NCBI RefSeq assembly: GCF_027475565.1
Contig: NC_069382.1
Location: 64,882,786 to 64,946,785 of the forward strand
Reading direction: 5' to 3'
DNA from: Acinonyx jubatus
Lineage: Eukaryota > Chordata > Mammalia > Carnivora > Felidae
DNA: 64,000 nt
Positions 34,300 to 45,754 of this stretch are shown here, in pieces (within the stretch, counting starts at the first letter, position 1; every line of letters begins with the position of its first letter). The notes beneath the pieces are model-generated. The model worked only from the letters and a program-made list of their open reading frames with translations. It was not told the DNA's origin and did not search any database. The translations under genes were made by a program, and so were the position numbers.

Positions 34300-34510
34300 G
34301 GGACACCTGGGTGGTTCAGTTGGTTAAGCATCTCAGCTAAGGTCATGATCTCATGGTTTGGATTGGTGAGTTCCAGTCCCGCACTGAGCTCTGTGCTAAC
34401 AGCTCAGAGCCTGGAACCTGCTTCAGATTCTGTGTTTCCCTCTCTCTCTCTGCCTCCATCCTGCTGGCGCTCTCTTTCTCTCTCAAAAATAAATAAACAT
34501 TAAAAAAATT
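34300..34510 (+). mobile_element. Carnivore SINE, first of a tandem pair
   Basis: GGACACCTGGGTGGTTCAGT head to AATAAATAAACATTAAAAA. The tRNA head has a small internal deletion. Confidence 0.93.
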
Positions 34511-34520
34511 AGTTATTTGG

Positions 34521-34733
34521 GGGGGGTGCCTGGGTGGTACAGTTGGTTGAGCAACCAACTCTTGATTTCTGCTCAGGTCATTGTCCTGGAATTGTGGGAT
34601 CAAGCCCTGTGTGGGACTCTGCACTGAACATGGAGCATGCTTGGGATTCCCTCTCTCTTCCTGTCTGCCCCTCTCTCCCCTGCTCATGCTCACTCTCTCC
34701 AAAAAACAAACAAACAAACAAAAAACAAAAACC
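34521..34733 (+). mobile_element. Older-type carnivore SINE, second of a tandem pair
   Basis: GGTGCCTGGGTGGTACAGTT, then the variant AACTCTTGATTTCTGCTCAG shared with the copies at 50691 and 56157, ending in an AAAC-rich tail. Flanked by AGTTATTTGG (34511-34520) and GGTTATTTTGG (34734-34744). Confidence 0.92.
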
Positions 34734-34744
34734 GGTTATTTTGG

Positions 34745-35499
34745 CATATGATACCATCATAAAAGTATTTACGACTATTCCAAGTCTATACCTGTATAAT
34801 AGCATCAGTATAAATTCAGAACTTTTATAATAATAATTTCCATTTCAGATATGAAATTACATGTTTTATTACATATAGAATAGAAATGGTATTATTTTAA
34901 TATTCCAGAAAAATACTTCGATATTACCCCAAGTTATCATGTGGAAAATTATCTGGTTATACATGATTTATGCCTTAAGTTACTATAGTAACAGATATGA
35001 ACATGGTGAATTATCAAAAATTAATTCAATATAATTAACAATTAAGATTCTGAGGGTCAATATTGGCACAAAGGTACCTGATAAAAGCACACTTCCTAAA
35101 ATTATTGTGAAATACTGCTATTAAAAACTGGTAAATATGGAAAAATGGTCAACTTATTAAGACTTCAATTTGCATATGATTAAAAAGAACTTTTTGAAGG
35201 CTGTCATTCCCATATGATGGGTATTTTATTCTGCTGTCCCATTAATGAAAAATAGTGCATGCTATTGACAAAGTAGAGTTAGAATGACAAACTGGTGTTT
35301 CCTAACACGGCTCCAACTGTAGCGGCTGTGATGCTGGCCAAAGTGTCCCTACGTGGCTTACATGTTATTCACCACAACATGGGCTTCTCTGTCTTGTCCA
35401 ATCTAGACTGCATGAGACTTCTGTATAGGATTGGAATTCAATTTTGTACACAACAGATATGTACAAACTCAATCTACAGAACAGAAACTGATACAGATT
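34745..35499. other. Intron, unassigned
   Basis: Nothing was recognised. The segment 35285-35440 is GC-richer with an open frame, but no homology is apparent. Confidence 0.4.
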
Positions 35500-35560
35500 A
35501 TATATACACGTGTGTATATATATACACACATATATATAATATTATATGTGTGTGTGTGTG

Positions 35561-35601
<41 letters not shown>

Positions 35602-35602
35602 G
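35500..35602. repeat. Alternating TA/CA/TG microsatellite with a large palindrome
   Basis: TA-rich alternation is followed by a TG run (about 35547-35560), TATA, and a CA run (35564-35591) ending in ATATATATATG. TG run, TATA and CA run form a self-complementary tract. Confidence 0.95.
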
Positions 35603-35689
35603 TAAACACTTTAAGGTAATGAGCATACAAAAAGTAATTAACTTACTTTGAAGAATGAAAGTCTTTAATGTGCTGTGGTTAAAAAACAA

Positions 35690-35920
35690 TAGACATCTTA
35701 ACTATAGAGAACAAACTGATGGTTATCAGAGGGGAGGTGGGCAGGGGGATGGGTGATGTAGCAGATGGGAGTAAGGTGGGCACTTGTCTTGATGAGCACC
35801 AGGTGTTGTGTGGAAGTGTTGAATCACTATATTGTACACCTGAAACTAGTATCATACTGTTTGTTAACTAGCTGGAATTTAAATAAAAATGTGGGGAAAA
35901 AATAAAAATAAAAAGTACTT
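35690..35920 (+). mobile_element. LINE-1 3' end, strongly 5'-truncated
   Basis: CTGATGGTTATCAGAGGGGA, GATGAGCACCAGGTGTTGTG, TTGTACACCTGAAACTAGTA and TAACTAGCTGGAATTTAAAT belong to the 3' untranslated end of carnivore L1, followed by an A-rich tail. It points toward the opposite-strand L1 at 36220. Confidence 0.88.
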
Positions 35921-36451
35921 CTAAAAAAAGAAGTAAAGAAGAAAAGGGGTAAACAACAACACTAACAAAACAATAGATACAATACAATATACACAATATT
36001 GCTATAAATCTGTAGCTCTACTCACATTGTTAAGCAGCTTTTAATAAGTATCTACATATGAGAATGAAAAAAATACATTATAAAAATCAAATTTGAAGTG
36101 TACATAATTTTTCATGCTTTCTAATTATACTTTCTTTCTTTACTTTTGTAACCAATTTCTGTAGCTTTATTAGCAGATAGGAAATTACTCTCTCTATATA
36201 ATTTGTTTACCTTGTTTTATTTTTTTTTTAATTTCCATCCAATTTAGTTATCATATAGTGCAGCAATGATTTCAGGAGTAGATTCCTTAGTACCCCTTAC
36301 CCATTTAGCCCATCCCCCCTCCCACAACCCTCCAGTAAGCCTCAGTTTCTTCTCCATATTCATGAGTCTCTTCTGTTTTGTCTCCCTCCCTGTTTTTATA
36401 TTATTTTTGTTTCCCCTCCCTTATGTTCATCTGTTTTGTCTCTTAAAGTCC

Positions 36452-36623
36452 TCATATGAGCAAAGTCATATGATATTTGTCTTTCTCTGATTGGCTAATT
36501 TCACTTAGCATAATACCCTCCAGTTCATTCCATGTAGTTAAAAATGGCAAGATTTCATTTTTTGATTGCTGAGTAATACTCCATTGTGTGTGTGTGTGTA
36601 TGTGTGTGTGTGTGTGTGTGTGT

Positions 36624-36677
<54 letters not shown>

Positions 36678-39600
36678 CACATCTTCTTTATCCATTCATA
36701 CATTGATGGACATTTGGGCTCTTTCCATACTTTGGCTATTGTTGATAGTACTGCTATAAACACGGGGGTGCATGTGTCCCTTTGAAACAGCACACCTGTA
36801 TTCCTTGGATAAATGCCTAGTAGTGCAATTGTTGGGTCGTAGAGTAGTTCTATTTTTAGTGTTTTGAGGAACCTCCATACTGTTTTCCAGAGTGGCTGCA
36901 CCAGCTTGCATTTCCACCAACAATGCAAAAAGAGATCCTCTTTCTCTGAATCCTTGAAAACATCTGTTGTTGCCTGAGTTGTTAATGTTAGCCATTCTGA
37001 CAGGTGTAAGGTGGCATCTCATCATGGTTTTGATTTGTATTTCCCTCATGATGAGTGATGTTGAGCATTTTTTCATGTGTTGATTGGCCATCTGGATGTC
37101 TTCTTTGGAGAAGTGTCTATTCATGTCTTTTGCCCATTTCTTCACTGGATTATTTGTTTTATTGGGTGTTGAGTTTGATAAATTCTTTATAGATTTTGGA
37201 TACTAACCCTTTATCTGATATGTCATCTGCAAATATCCTCTCCAATTCTGTCGGTTGCCTCTTAGTTTTGCTGATAGTTTTCCTTCGCTGTGAAGAAGCT
37301 TTTTATTTTGATGAGGTCCCAGTAGTTAGTTTTTGTTTTTGTTTCCCTTGCCTCCAGAGACATATTGAGTAAGAAGATGCTGTGGCCAAGATCAAAGAGG
37401 TTTTTGCCTCCTTTCTCCTCAAGGATTTTGATGGCTTCCTGTTCTTACATTTAGGTCTTTCATCCATTTTGAGTTTATTTTTGTGTGTGGTGTAAGAAAG
37501 CGATCCAGGTTCATTCTTCTGCATGTCACTGTCCAGTTTTCCCAGCACCATTTGCTGAAAAGACTGTCTTTATTCCATTGGATGTTCTCTCCTGCTTTGT
37601 CAAAGAATAGTTGGCCATATGTTTGTGGGTCCATTTCTGGGATCTCTATTCTGTTCCATTGATCTGAGAGTCTGTTCTTGTGCCAGTACCATACTGTCTT
37701 GATGATTACAGCTTTGTAGTATAGCTTGAAGTCTGGGATTGTGATACCTCCTGCTTTGGCTTTCTTTTTCAAGATTGCTTTGACTATTCCAGGTCTTTTC
37801 TGGTTCCATACAAATTTAAGAATTATTTTTTCTAGCTCTGTGAAGAATGCTGGTGTTATGTTGAGAGGGATTGCATTGAATATGTATATTACTTTGGGTG
37901 GTATCAACATTTTAACAAGATTTGTTCTTCCTATCCAGGAGCATGGAATATTTTTCCTGTTTTGGTGACTTTTTCAATTTCTTTCATAAGCTTTCTATAG
38001 TTTTTAGCGTATAGATTTTTCACCTCTTTGGTTAGATTTATTCCTAGGTATTTTATGGTTTTTTGTGCAACTGTAAGTGTGATCGATTCCTTGATTTCTC
38101 TTTCTGTCACTTCGTTATTGGTGTATAAGAATGCAGCTGATTTCTGTGCATTGATTTATATCCTGCAACTTTGCTGAATTCATGAATCAATTCTAGCAGT
38201 TTTTTGGTGGAATCTTTAGGGTTTCCCATATAGAGTATCATGTCATCTGCGAAGAGTGAAAGTTTGACCTCCTCTTGGCCAATTTGGATGCCTTTTATTT
38301 CTTTGTGTTGTCTGATTGCAGAGGTTAAGACTTCCAATACTATGTTAAATAACAGTGGCAAGAGTGGACATCCCTGTCTTGTTCCTGACCTTAGGGGAAA
38401 AGTTCTCAGTTTTTCACCATTGAGGATGATATTAGCGTTGGGTCGTTCATACGTGGCTTTTATGATCTCGATGTATACTCCTTCTAGCTCTACTTTCTTG
38501 AGGGTTTGTATCAAGAAAGGATGCTGTATTTTGTCAAATGCTTTCTCTGCATCTATTGAGAGGATCATATGGTTCTTGTCTTTTCATTTATTGATGTGAT
38601 GAATCATATTAATTGTTTTTCGGATATTGAACCAGCCCTGCATCCCAGGTATAAATCCCACTTGGTTGTGGTGAATAATTTTTTTAATGTATTGTTGGAG
38701 CCAATTGGCTAATATCTTGTTGAGGATTTTTGCATCCATGTTCATCAGGGAAATTGGTCCATAGTTCTCCTTCTTAGTGGAGTGTCTGTCTGGTTTTGGA
38801 GTCAAGGTAATGCTGACTTCATAGAAAGAGTTTGGAAGTTTTCCTTCCGTTTCTATTTTTTGGAACAGCTTCAAGAGAATAGGTGTTCACACTTCCTTAA
38901 ATGTTTGGTAGAAATCCCCTGGAAAGCCATCTGGCCCCGGACTCTTGTTTTTTGGCAGATTTTTTTATTACTAATTTGATTTCCTTACTGGTTATGGGTC
39001 TGTTCAAATTTTCTATATCTTCCTATTTCAGTTTTGGTATTGTATATGTTTCTAGGAATTTGTCCATTTCTTCAAGATTGCAAATTTTATTGGCATATAA
39101 TTGCTCATAATATTCTCTTATTATTGTTTTTTTTCTGCTGTGTTGGTTGTGATCTCTCCTCTTTCATTCTGGATTTTATTTATTTGGGTCCTTTTCTTCT
39201 TCTTTTTGATCAAACTGGCTAGTGGTTTATCACTTTTGTTAATTCTTTCAAAGAACCAACTTCTGGTTTCATTGATCTGTTGTACTGGTTTTTTTGGTTT
39301 TTTTTGTTTGTTTTTTTTTTTTTTTGGTTTTGATAGCATTAGTTTCTGCTATAATCTTTATTATTTCCTGTCTTCTGCTGGTTTTGGGTTTTATTTGCTG
39401 TTCTTTTTCCAACTCCTTAAGACATAAGGTTAGATTGTGTATCTGAGATCTTTCTTCCTTCTTTAGGAAGGCCTGGATTGCTATATACTTTCCTCTTGAC
39501 CGCCTTTGCTGTGTCCCAGAGGTTTGGGGTTGTGGTGTTATCATTTTCATTAAGTTCCATATACTTTTTAATTTCCTCGTTAACTGCTTGGTTAGCCCAC

Positions 39601-40375
39601 TCATTCTTTTATAGGATGTTCTTCAGTCTCCAAGTATTTGTTACCTTTCCAAATTTTTTCTTGTGGTTGATTTCGAGTTTCATAGCATTGTGGTCTGAAA
39701 CTATGCATGGTATGATCTCGATCTTTTTGTAATTACTTAGGGCTGATTTATGTCCCAGTATATGGTCTATTCTGGAGAACGTTCCATGTGCACTGGAGAA
39801 GAATGTATATTCTGCTACTTTAGGATGAAATGTTCTGAATATATCTGTTAAGTCCATCTGGTCCAGTATGTCATTCAAAGCCATTGTTTGCTTGTTGATA
39901 CTTTGGTTAGATAATCTGTCCATTGCTGTGAGTGGGGTGTTGAAGTCTCCTACTATTATGGTATTACTATCGATGAGTTTCTTTAGTTTGTGATTAATTG
40001 ATTAATATATTTGGGTGCTCTTACATTTGGTGCATAAATGTTGACAATTGTTAGGTCGTCTTGGTGGATAGACTCTTTGATTATGATATAATGCCCTTCT
40101 TCATCTCTTGTTACAGTCTTTATTTTAAAGTCTAGATTGTCTGATATAAGTATGGCTACTCCGGCTTTCTTTGGTTGACCATTAGCATGATAGATGGTTC
40201 TCCATCCCCTTGTTTTCAATCTGAAGGTGTCTTTAGGTCTAAAGTGGGTCTCTTGTAAACAGCATATAGATGGATCTTGTGTTCTTATCCATTCTGTTGC
40301 TGTATGTCTTTTGATTGGAGCATTGAGTCCACTGACATTTAGAGTGCGTACTGAAATATATGAATTTATTGCCAT
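36452..40375 (-). pseudogene. Broken LINE-1 ORF2 (endonuclease / reverse transcriptase)
   Basis: ORF2 would encode the L1 endonuclease, reverse transcriptase and Cys-rich C-terminal region. The start is clear (MAINSYISVRTLNVSGLNAP at 40375), with endonuclease phrases CCLQETHF and YAPN. Later pieces are SRIDHILGHKSALSNYKKIE (about 39800-39700), reverse transcriptase with RQGCPLLPLLFNIVLE and the catalytic FADDMILYMGNP (38107-38568), and a C-terminal CWWKCKLVQPLWKTVWRFLK (36928 downward). The pieces lie in different frames separated by stops, and a TG/TA microsatellite interrupts the end, so the protein cannot be made. Confidence 0.93.
36585..36675. repeat. (TG)n(TA)n microsatellite inside L1 ORF2
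   Basis: TG repeats 36585-36623, then TA repeats to 36675. On the L1 coding strand this is TA then CA, placed between ...WIKKMW and the downstream ...SEISQSEKDKYHM. Confidence 0.97.
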
Positions 40376-40759
40376 TATGATGCTTGTAGAGTTGGGAGTT
40401 TCTGGTGGTGTTCTTTGGTCCTTTCTAGTCGTTGCTGCTTTTGGTATTTATTTATTTATTTCTCTCTCTATATATATATATTCTTCATCTTTTCTCCCCT
40501 CAGAGAGTCCCCCTTAAAATTTCTTGCAGGTCTGGTTTAGGGGAAAAAAGGAAATCATTTGAGAATTTGAAAAAATCAATACACTGAAGTATTCTAAAAT
40601 GAGATGTTGGGAGGAAAATAGAATTTTAAAAAATTTACACAAAAGTGAAGAATATAGTAGAAAAACTTAAAGAAAATATTTTTAATAAAAATTCAAAATA
40701 AAAATGGATTTTTTCTCTTTCTGTATTCAAGAAAAGTATTGTAAAAGACAAAAAAAAAA

Positions 40760-42050
40760 AAAAAAGAAAGACATTTGAATAGATGGACCTGCTCACAGAT
40801 TGAAATATAACTGAAATTACTTCATTTTCCTGTAGAAGTCAGACTATGAAGCGCTTTATAGTCCATACACTAAGTAGGCGGTGAGACTTGTGTTCTTGAA
40901 GAGCGAGGTTGGCCCTGTTGGGCGGGGCTCAGTTTAACAGATCCGCTCTCCAGGAGATGGCGCTGCTAGCCTACTGGAGTGGATTGTTGTGGCGCTCGTA
41001 GGTGGGTATGTGCATGCGCGGGAGTGGTGCACCCAGCTACCCAGTCTTTAGTATGGGAACCCTGTTCTCCATGATCAGCAATAGGGCACCCGTTCTCTGT
41101 CTTCAGCTTTTGTCCACTCCCTGCTTTTTCTTCACTGTCCGTGACCAAGCCCCAGGCACTACCTCTCTCCCGAGTTTTGTCTCAGATATACCTGTATTCC
41201 CTGGCCCCTTACTTCTGAAGGACTGCAGCTTTGACCTGTTTCACCCCTCTGTGGAAGGGTCTCACCAAGCAATGGCCGAATGCCAGCTGCACCCAAGAAT
41301 GATTGCTGGACCTTGATGCTGCTGGTGTCTCAAGACTGTGGCCAGGTGCCAGTCTGCCCCAGAAAAAGTTTGCAAGTAGTGTAGCAGCAGCTTTTCAGGG
41401 ATTATGAAAAATCACAACACACATCTGGCACCAGGCTTCACCCTTAACGACCTTGTTCCAGCACTAGCGAATGTGGCCACCTTCTGGGGTCTGCTGGGAC
41501 CAGGTAGCTTCAAGAGTCTCTACCAAATGTCCTTCCAACAGTGGAACCGCTTCTTCCTGTGTGGCCCGAGAACCTCCTGGACCCCACTCTGTTCCTGGAG
41601 ATTCACCCTTCCCACCAGAGCACCACAAGGTATTGAGCTGCAGAGTTAAAGACTCTGCACTCCACTTGTTTACAGTCTTAATGGAATTTAAACCCTCTCC
41701 TTTCTCCTTTCTCCTGTTTTAGTTTAGTCCCTGCAGCTGTTTCCAATTTTCCACTTTCTATCCAGCTGCTTTTGGGGAGGCGTGCTTTTCCTGTATTCTC
41801 ACCCCCTCCCCCAGTCTCCATCCTCTCCGCCTGCAAAAGCAGCTCCCTGCCCGCCGCCTGCTTCTCTCTCCCCATGTTCACCTCTCCGTGCCATATATCT
41901 GCTGAAATCAGTGGTTAAGATTGTGCAGATTGTTTTGTTAATCCTCCAATCAGTTTTCTAGGTGTGTAGGATGGTTTAGTGTTGGTCTGGCTGTATTTCA
42001 TGGGGGTGAGACACACAAAAAACTTCCATGCTGTTCTGCCATCCTGTCTC
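40760..42050 (-). promoter_or_regulatory. LINE-1 5' untranslated/promoter region
   Basis: GC-richer than the rest of the intron, with CpGs such as GGCGGGGCTCAG and GGCGCTGCTAG (40920-40970). It occupies the L1 5' position. The short open frames on both strands (for example 41002-41316) have no recognised product. Residual promoter activity is possible in principle but not shown. Confidence 0.5.
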
Positions 42051-42052
42051 TT

Positions 42053-42845
42053 CTCCTCTATTCTTTAAATATTTATATCAGAAGATATCTTGATTTTCAA
42101 TCTTTAAAACAAATTTTAAATATGTGGAAATATACATGAAGAGAAAAATTAAAATAACAAAATAAAAGTGCTTATTTCTGGATTTCAAAATTGAAAGTCC
42201 TTTAGGCTTTCAAAACTTAATATGTAGTCCTATTAATATAAAAAAGGGGGAAATCAAATTTAGTGCAGTAACTTATGGAGTAGAGGTCCACACTTCAATT
42301 TGGCAGACAGGGGAAATTCAAAATATGAATGGAGTTACTGCTGTTATCCTTTAGTAATTGCTTCAAATGCATTTTCTTAATTGGTAATAACTATCTTATC
42401 TCTTATGAGTAAGCATTTATCTTCCCCACTGCTTTTGTCTTATGTAAAATAGTATGTAATCAGTATTGGAAAATTTTGCTTTTCTATATCCCCCCGTAAT
42501 CTTTCTCATCACTTAAAAATTTCTCTTGCAAATGTAATTGCCTAAGAGCTTATGTGAATTTAATTAAAGAGAAATAATAAATTTGAGATGTATAAGCAAG
42601 TCCTTGAGAGTTTTACCACATCCAATATCTCAAATACATTAAATAAAAGCTCTCCAAGCAAAGGGTACAAGATATTCTGCACAAATCTGCTCTTAGAGGT
42701 TCCACTTAATGAAGAAAACTGATAGCCTTCTTTAACAGAAGTAAGTAGATATCTATCATTGACTTGAAATATATCATGCCAGAAATCAGTCATTTGGGAT
42801 ATGAAATGTAATACCATCATTTTATTATTTTGTTTATAAACCATA
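42053..42845. other. Intron, nothing recognised
   Basis: AT-rich. The minus-strand frame at 42560-42883 is open partly because it runs into the CA repeat. No recognisable domain. Confidence 0.5.

Positions 42846-42884
<39 letters not shown>
42846..42884. repeat. (CA)n microsatellite
   Basis: About 19 CA units, immediately before the L1 fragment insertion site. Confidence 0.97.
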
Positions 42885-42885
<1 letters not shown>

Positions 42886-42901
42886 CTGAACCTAAAACTA
42901 A

Positions 42902-43156
42902 TTTATCGTTTTATTTTATTTTATTTTATTTTATTTTATTTTATTTTATTTTGCTTTTTATTTATTGTCAAGTTAGTTAACATACACTGTAGTCTTGGCT
43001 TTAGGAAGATTCCTGTGGTTCATCACTTACATAAGACACCCAGTGCTCATCCTAACAAATGCCCTCTTTAATGTCCATCACCCATTTTGCCCACTCTCCC
43101 AACTCCCCACCCCCATCAGCCTTCAGTTTGTTCTCTGCATTTAAGACTGTCTTATG
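42902..43156 (-). mobile_element. LINE-1 3' fragment with an expanded TTTTA tail
   Basis: The T-rich tail has grown into about nine TTTTA units (42908-42952). CACCCAGTGCTCATCC, CAATGTCCATCACCC-like and CAGCCTTCAGTTTGTTCTC phrases mark the carnivore L1 3' region. Flanked by TGAACCTAAAACTAA (42887-42901) and TGAACCGAAAACTAA (43157-43171). Confidence 0.9.
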
Positions 43157-43343
43157 TGAACCGAAAACTAAAGTAAACTATTATGAAAAATTACACAGGA
43201 AATGGTTTTGTTGATAACATAACTGACATATCCTGACAAGGATTTCATTTAACTAATATAAAAACTATAAATAATCTTGAGCAATAAGCATAATATATTT
43301 TATAAAGAGTCTAGATACAATATTTTAGATTTAAATTTTTAAA

Positions 43344-43547
43344 AAATGTTTACTTATTTATTTTGAGAGAGAGAATGCACAAGCAGGGGAGGGGCAGAAA
43401 GAGAGAGGAAAGAAGATAATCCCAAGCAGGTTCTGTGCTATCAGTGCAGAACTTGACATAAGGTTTGACTCACAAACTGTGGAATCATAAACTTAGGCAA
43501 AATCAAGAGTCAGAAGCTTAACCGACTGAGCCACCCAGGCATCCCTC
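43344..43547 (-). mobile_element. Older carnivore SINE
   Basis: Minus-strand copy, diverged, ending ACTGAGCCACCCAGGCATCC. Flanked by AGATTTAAATTTTTAAA and AGATTTCAATTTTTTAAA. Confidence 0.93.
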
Positions 43548-44089
43548 AGATTTCAATTTTTTAAATATATGGTCATTTGGTAGTCAAGTATTTAATTTAA
43601 TACCACATAAATGTTGAAATAAAAATGGAGTAACTGGAATGAAAGCGTGTTTGTAGTGATAAATAAAAAATAAATAAAATTTCACCTTCTAATGTTTTTG
43701 TCATTGTTAGTACACTTGAGAATGAGACAGGAATGGTATTCATTAATATCATAATTTCTAATTGGCTTCAATATCTTATGAAATGAAACATGGGCCAAAA
43801 AGTTGAGAAAATTCCTATTGTCAAGGATGAGTTCCAGATATAATCTCAAATACAACTGGGTGTGTGTCTGTGTCCGTGTATGTGTATCTACATATAATTT
43901 TAACTGCCACCACCCCTTGTGATGCTTGATATTTCTGTGAGTCTATCAAGAAACTCTAGAAATAAAGTTAGAATGGAACTGAGGCTTTCTTTATTTCTCA
44001 AAAATCTATTCATAAATTTAAAAAAATAAATGTTTAAGTGTTGATATAAATAATATTTCTCATGTTGAAGACACAAGTATGTTATATGT

Positions 44090-45105
44090 ATTTTCACTTG
44101 ACACTTTATTGAAAATTCATAATTTTGTCCTTACATCTGTGAATACATCTTTCCTGTCTCTGCTTTTATTCCTTTTCCTTGACTTACTGCACCTTTTAGA
44201 AACTCCAGTAAAATGTTGAATGAAAATGATGATAATGGGAATTTTTCTCTTCTTCAAGTCTCAAAAGGAAGCTTTAAGGGTCTGACCCTTAAATAGGATG
44301 TTTGCTATAGACATTTTGAATACCTGTTGGCAGATAGAGGAAGTTTATTTTATTCTGAATGTCCTAAAAATGTTATCATCAAAGATTCTTTTCTATCAAA
44401 TGTTATTTTTTTCAGCAGTTATTGGGATGGTCTTACGAATTTTCTCTTTTAATCTTTTACTGGAAGTTGAATTTTATAATATGCACCAACCTTGGTTTCC
44501 TGGATAAAGCAAATTGGGCATGATTTATTGTAATGACCAAGATATCGTTTATCAGATTGAGGTAGTTATTTTCTGTTCCTGGTATTCAGAGAATTTTATT
44601 ATTAATGAGAGTTGAAAATTGTCCAGTGTTTTTTTTCTTCATTTATTAACGTGATCATGCTATTCTGATAACATAGTAGATTATGGTATTTAGTTTTTAA
44701 GGTTTAGACTAACTTTTCATTCCTGGAATAACTCTATTTGTTCATACTATATTATCTTTTTATGTATTATCATTTACATATATTGCTGTTTTCCAATACT
44801 AACATTTTAACAGCTTTGTCTATATTTATGAAATGCTATAATATTCCATTTTAGCAATGTTTTTCTCATGTTGTGACATCAAATTTTTTCTGAGCTCATA
44901 AAATATGTTGAGAGGTGCTTTCTTCTGTATTTGTGGAAGTGTTTGTAAGATTGGCATATTAGTTCATTCCTTAGTCTGTCTAGGATTTACCATTGAAAAC
45001 ATCTAAAATATGAACTTTCTTGGTGGGAAAAGATTTTGACAATAAAAACAATTTTTGGGAGATGTAGAGCTATACAGCTTCTGTCATGTCTTGTTGATTG
45101 AGTTA
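44090..45105 (-). mobile_element. Old LINE-1 remnant, reverse transcriptase region
   Basis: Antisense L1 ORF2 order is visible: CCAACCTTGGTTTCCTGGAT (counterpart of CCTTGCATTCCTGGGATAAA), then TTTGTGGAAGTGTTTGTAAG, then TAGGATTTACCATTGAA and TTCTTGGTGGGAAAAGATTT. Heavily mutated, with no coding capacity. Confidence 0.6.
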
Positions 45106-45118
45106 ACACATGGGCTGT

Positions 45119-45198
45119 GTCTCATCAACTGTAAGATCGTGACCTGAGCTGAGATCAAGAGTCGGATGCTTAACTGACTGAGCCACCCACATGCCTCA
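45119..45198 (-). mobile_element. Carnivore SINE fragment (head only)
   Basis: CAACTGTAAGATCGTGACCT then GACTGAGCCACCCACATGCC. Only the tRNA-like head is present; belly and tail are missing, probably by later deletion. Confidence 0.85.
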
Positions 45199-45199
45199 A

Positions 45200-45560
45200 G
45201 ATTTTTTTTGTCATCCCTTTTTTTTCTTTGAATCTTTGATCCTATTTATAGTATCCTATGTAAACTCCTTATTTACTTAATGCAATAGCTCAGTCATCTA
45301 AGTATTAGTTTTTATTGACAGATTTTTTTTTTCTCTTGAGTTTGGTCCTGTTTTTCAATTTGCTTGTCTGGTTTATTTTTAATTGGATAGTGTATAGTAA
45401 GAACAATATGTTATGAACACTATGGATTCTTTTTTCTTTTTCTGAAGAGGGATCTTTTGTTTTGTTTTGTTTTGTTTTTGTGTTTGTTTTTTTCTTTTTC
45501 TAGTAGGCAGACTATATGACTATACTCAAATTCCAAACTCTCTTGCCTTAGGCAGTAGTG
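45200..45560 (-). mobile_element. Possible further old LINE-1 sequence
   Basis: T-rich sequence with phrases like TTTTAATTGGATAGTG and TAGTAGGCAGACTATATGAC, plus a (TTTTG)n tract. Likely L1-related, but weakly supported. Confidence 0.3.
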
Positions 45561-45754
45561 GAAAGTTCTGCTCAGTTTCTCGTATACAAGCATAGTTCAA
45601 TGGAAGATATTAAAGGGATTTAGATGTAGGAAGAAATAGTTGGTTAAAGAATGCAACTGAAGTATTGAAAACAGGGTGCTTAAGAAAAAAAATAGATATT
45701 GTAGCATTCCAGGCAAATATAAAATGTAAAAAGTAAGGCAGTAGTAGAGTGGAA

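Larger units (their letters stand above)
36220..42050 (-). mobile_element. Nearly complete LINE-1, minus strand, ORF1 apparently missing
   Basis: Read on the minus strand: a 5' region (42050 to about 40760) beginning near GAGACAGGATGGCAGAACAG, an AT-rich stretch, a short piece that looks like the ORF1 3' end (complement of 40510-40545), ORF2 from 40375, then a 3' end and poly(A) (T-run at 36220-36229). It is antisense to FSTL5. Length is about 5.8 kb. I found no ORF1 coiled-coil or RNA-binding coding sequence between the 5' region and ORF2, so an internal deletion is likely. ORF2 is broken. I could not define a convincing target-site duplication. Confidence 0.9.

Noticed and set aside
38107..38568. 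A 153-codon frame with reverse-transcriptase motifs as a possible host gene
   Set aside because: The catalytic FADD motif and context are LINE-1 ORF2, and adjoining pieces are in other frames with stops.
40920..40980. CpG-containing patch as a CpG-island promoter of a host gene
   Set aside because: It belongs to the LINE-1 5' region and is too short and isolated for a host CpG island.
41002..41316. A 104-codon frame with GC-rich composition
   Set aside because: It lies on the antisense strand of the LINE-1 5' region and has no recognisable domain.
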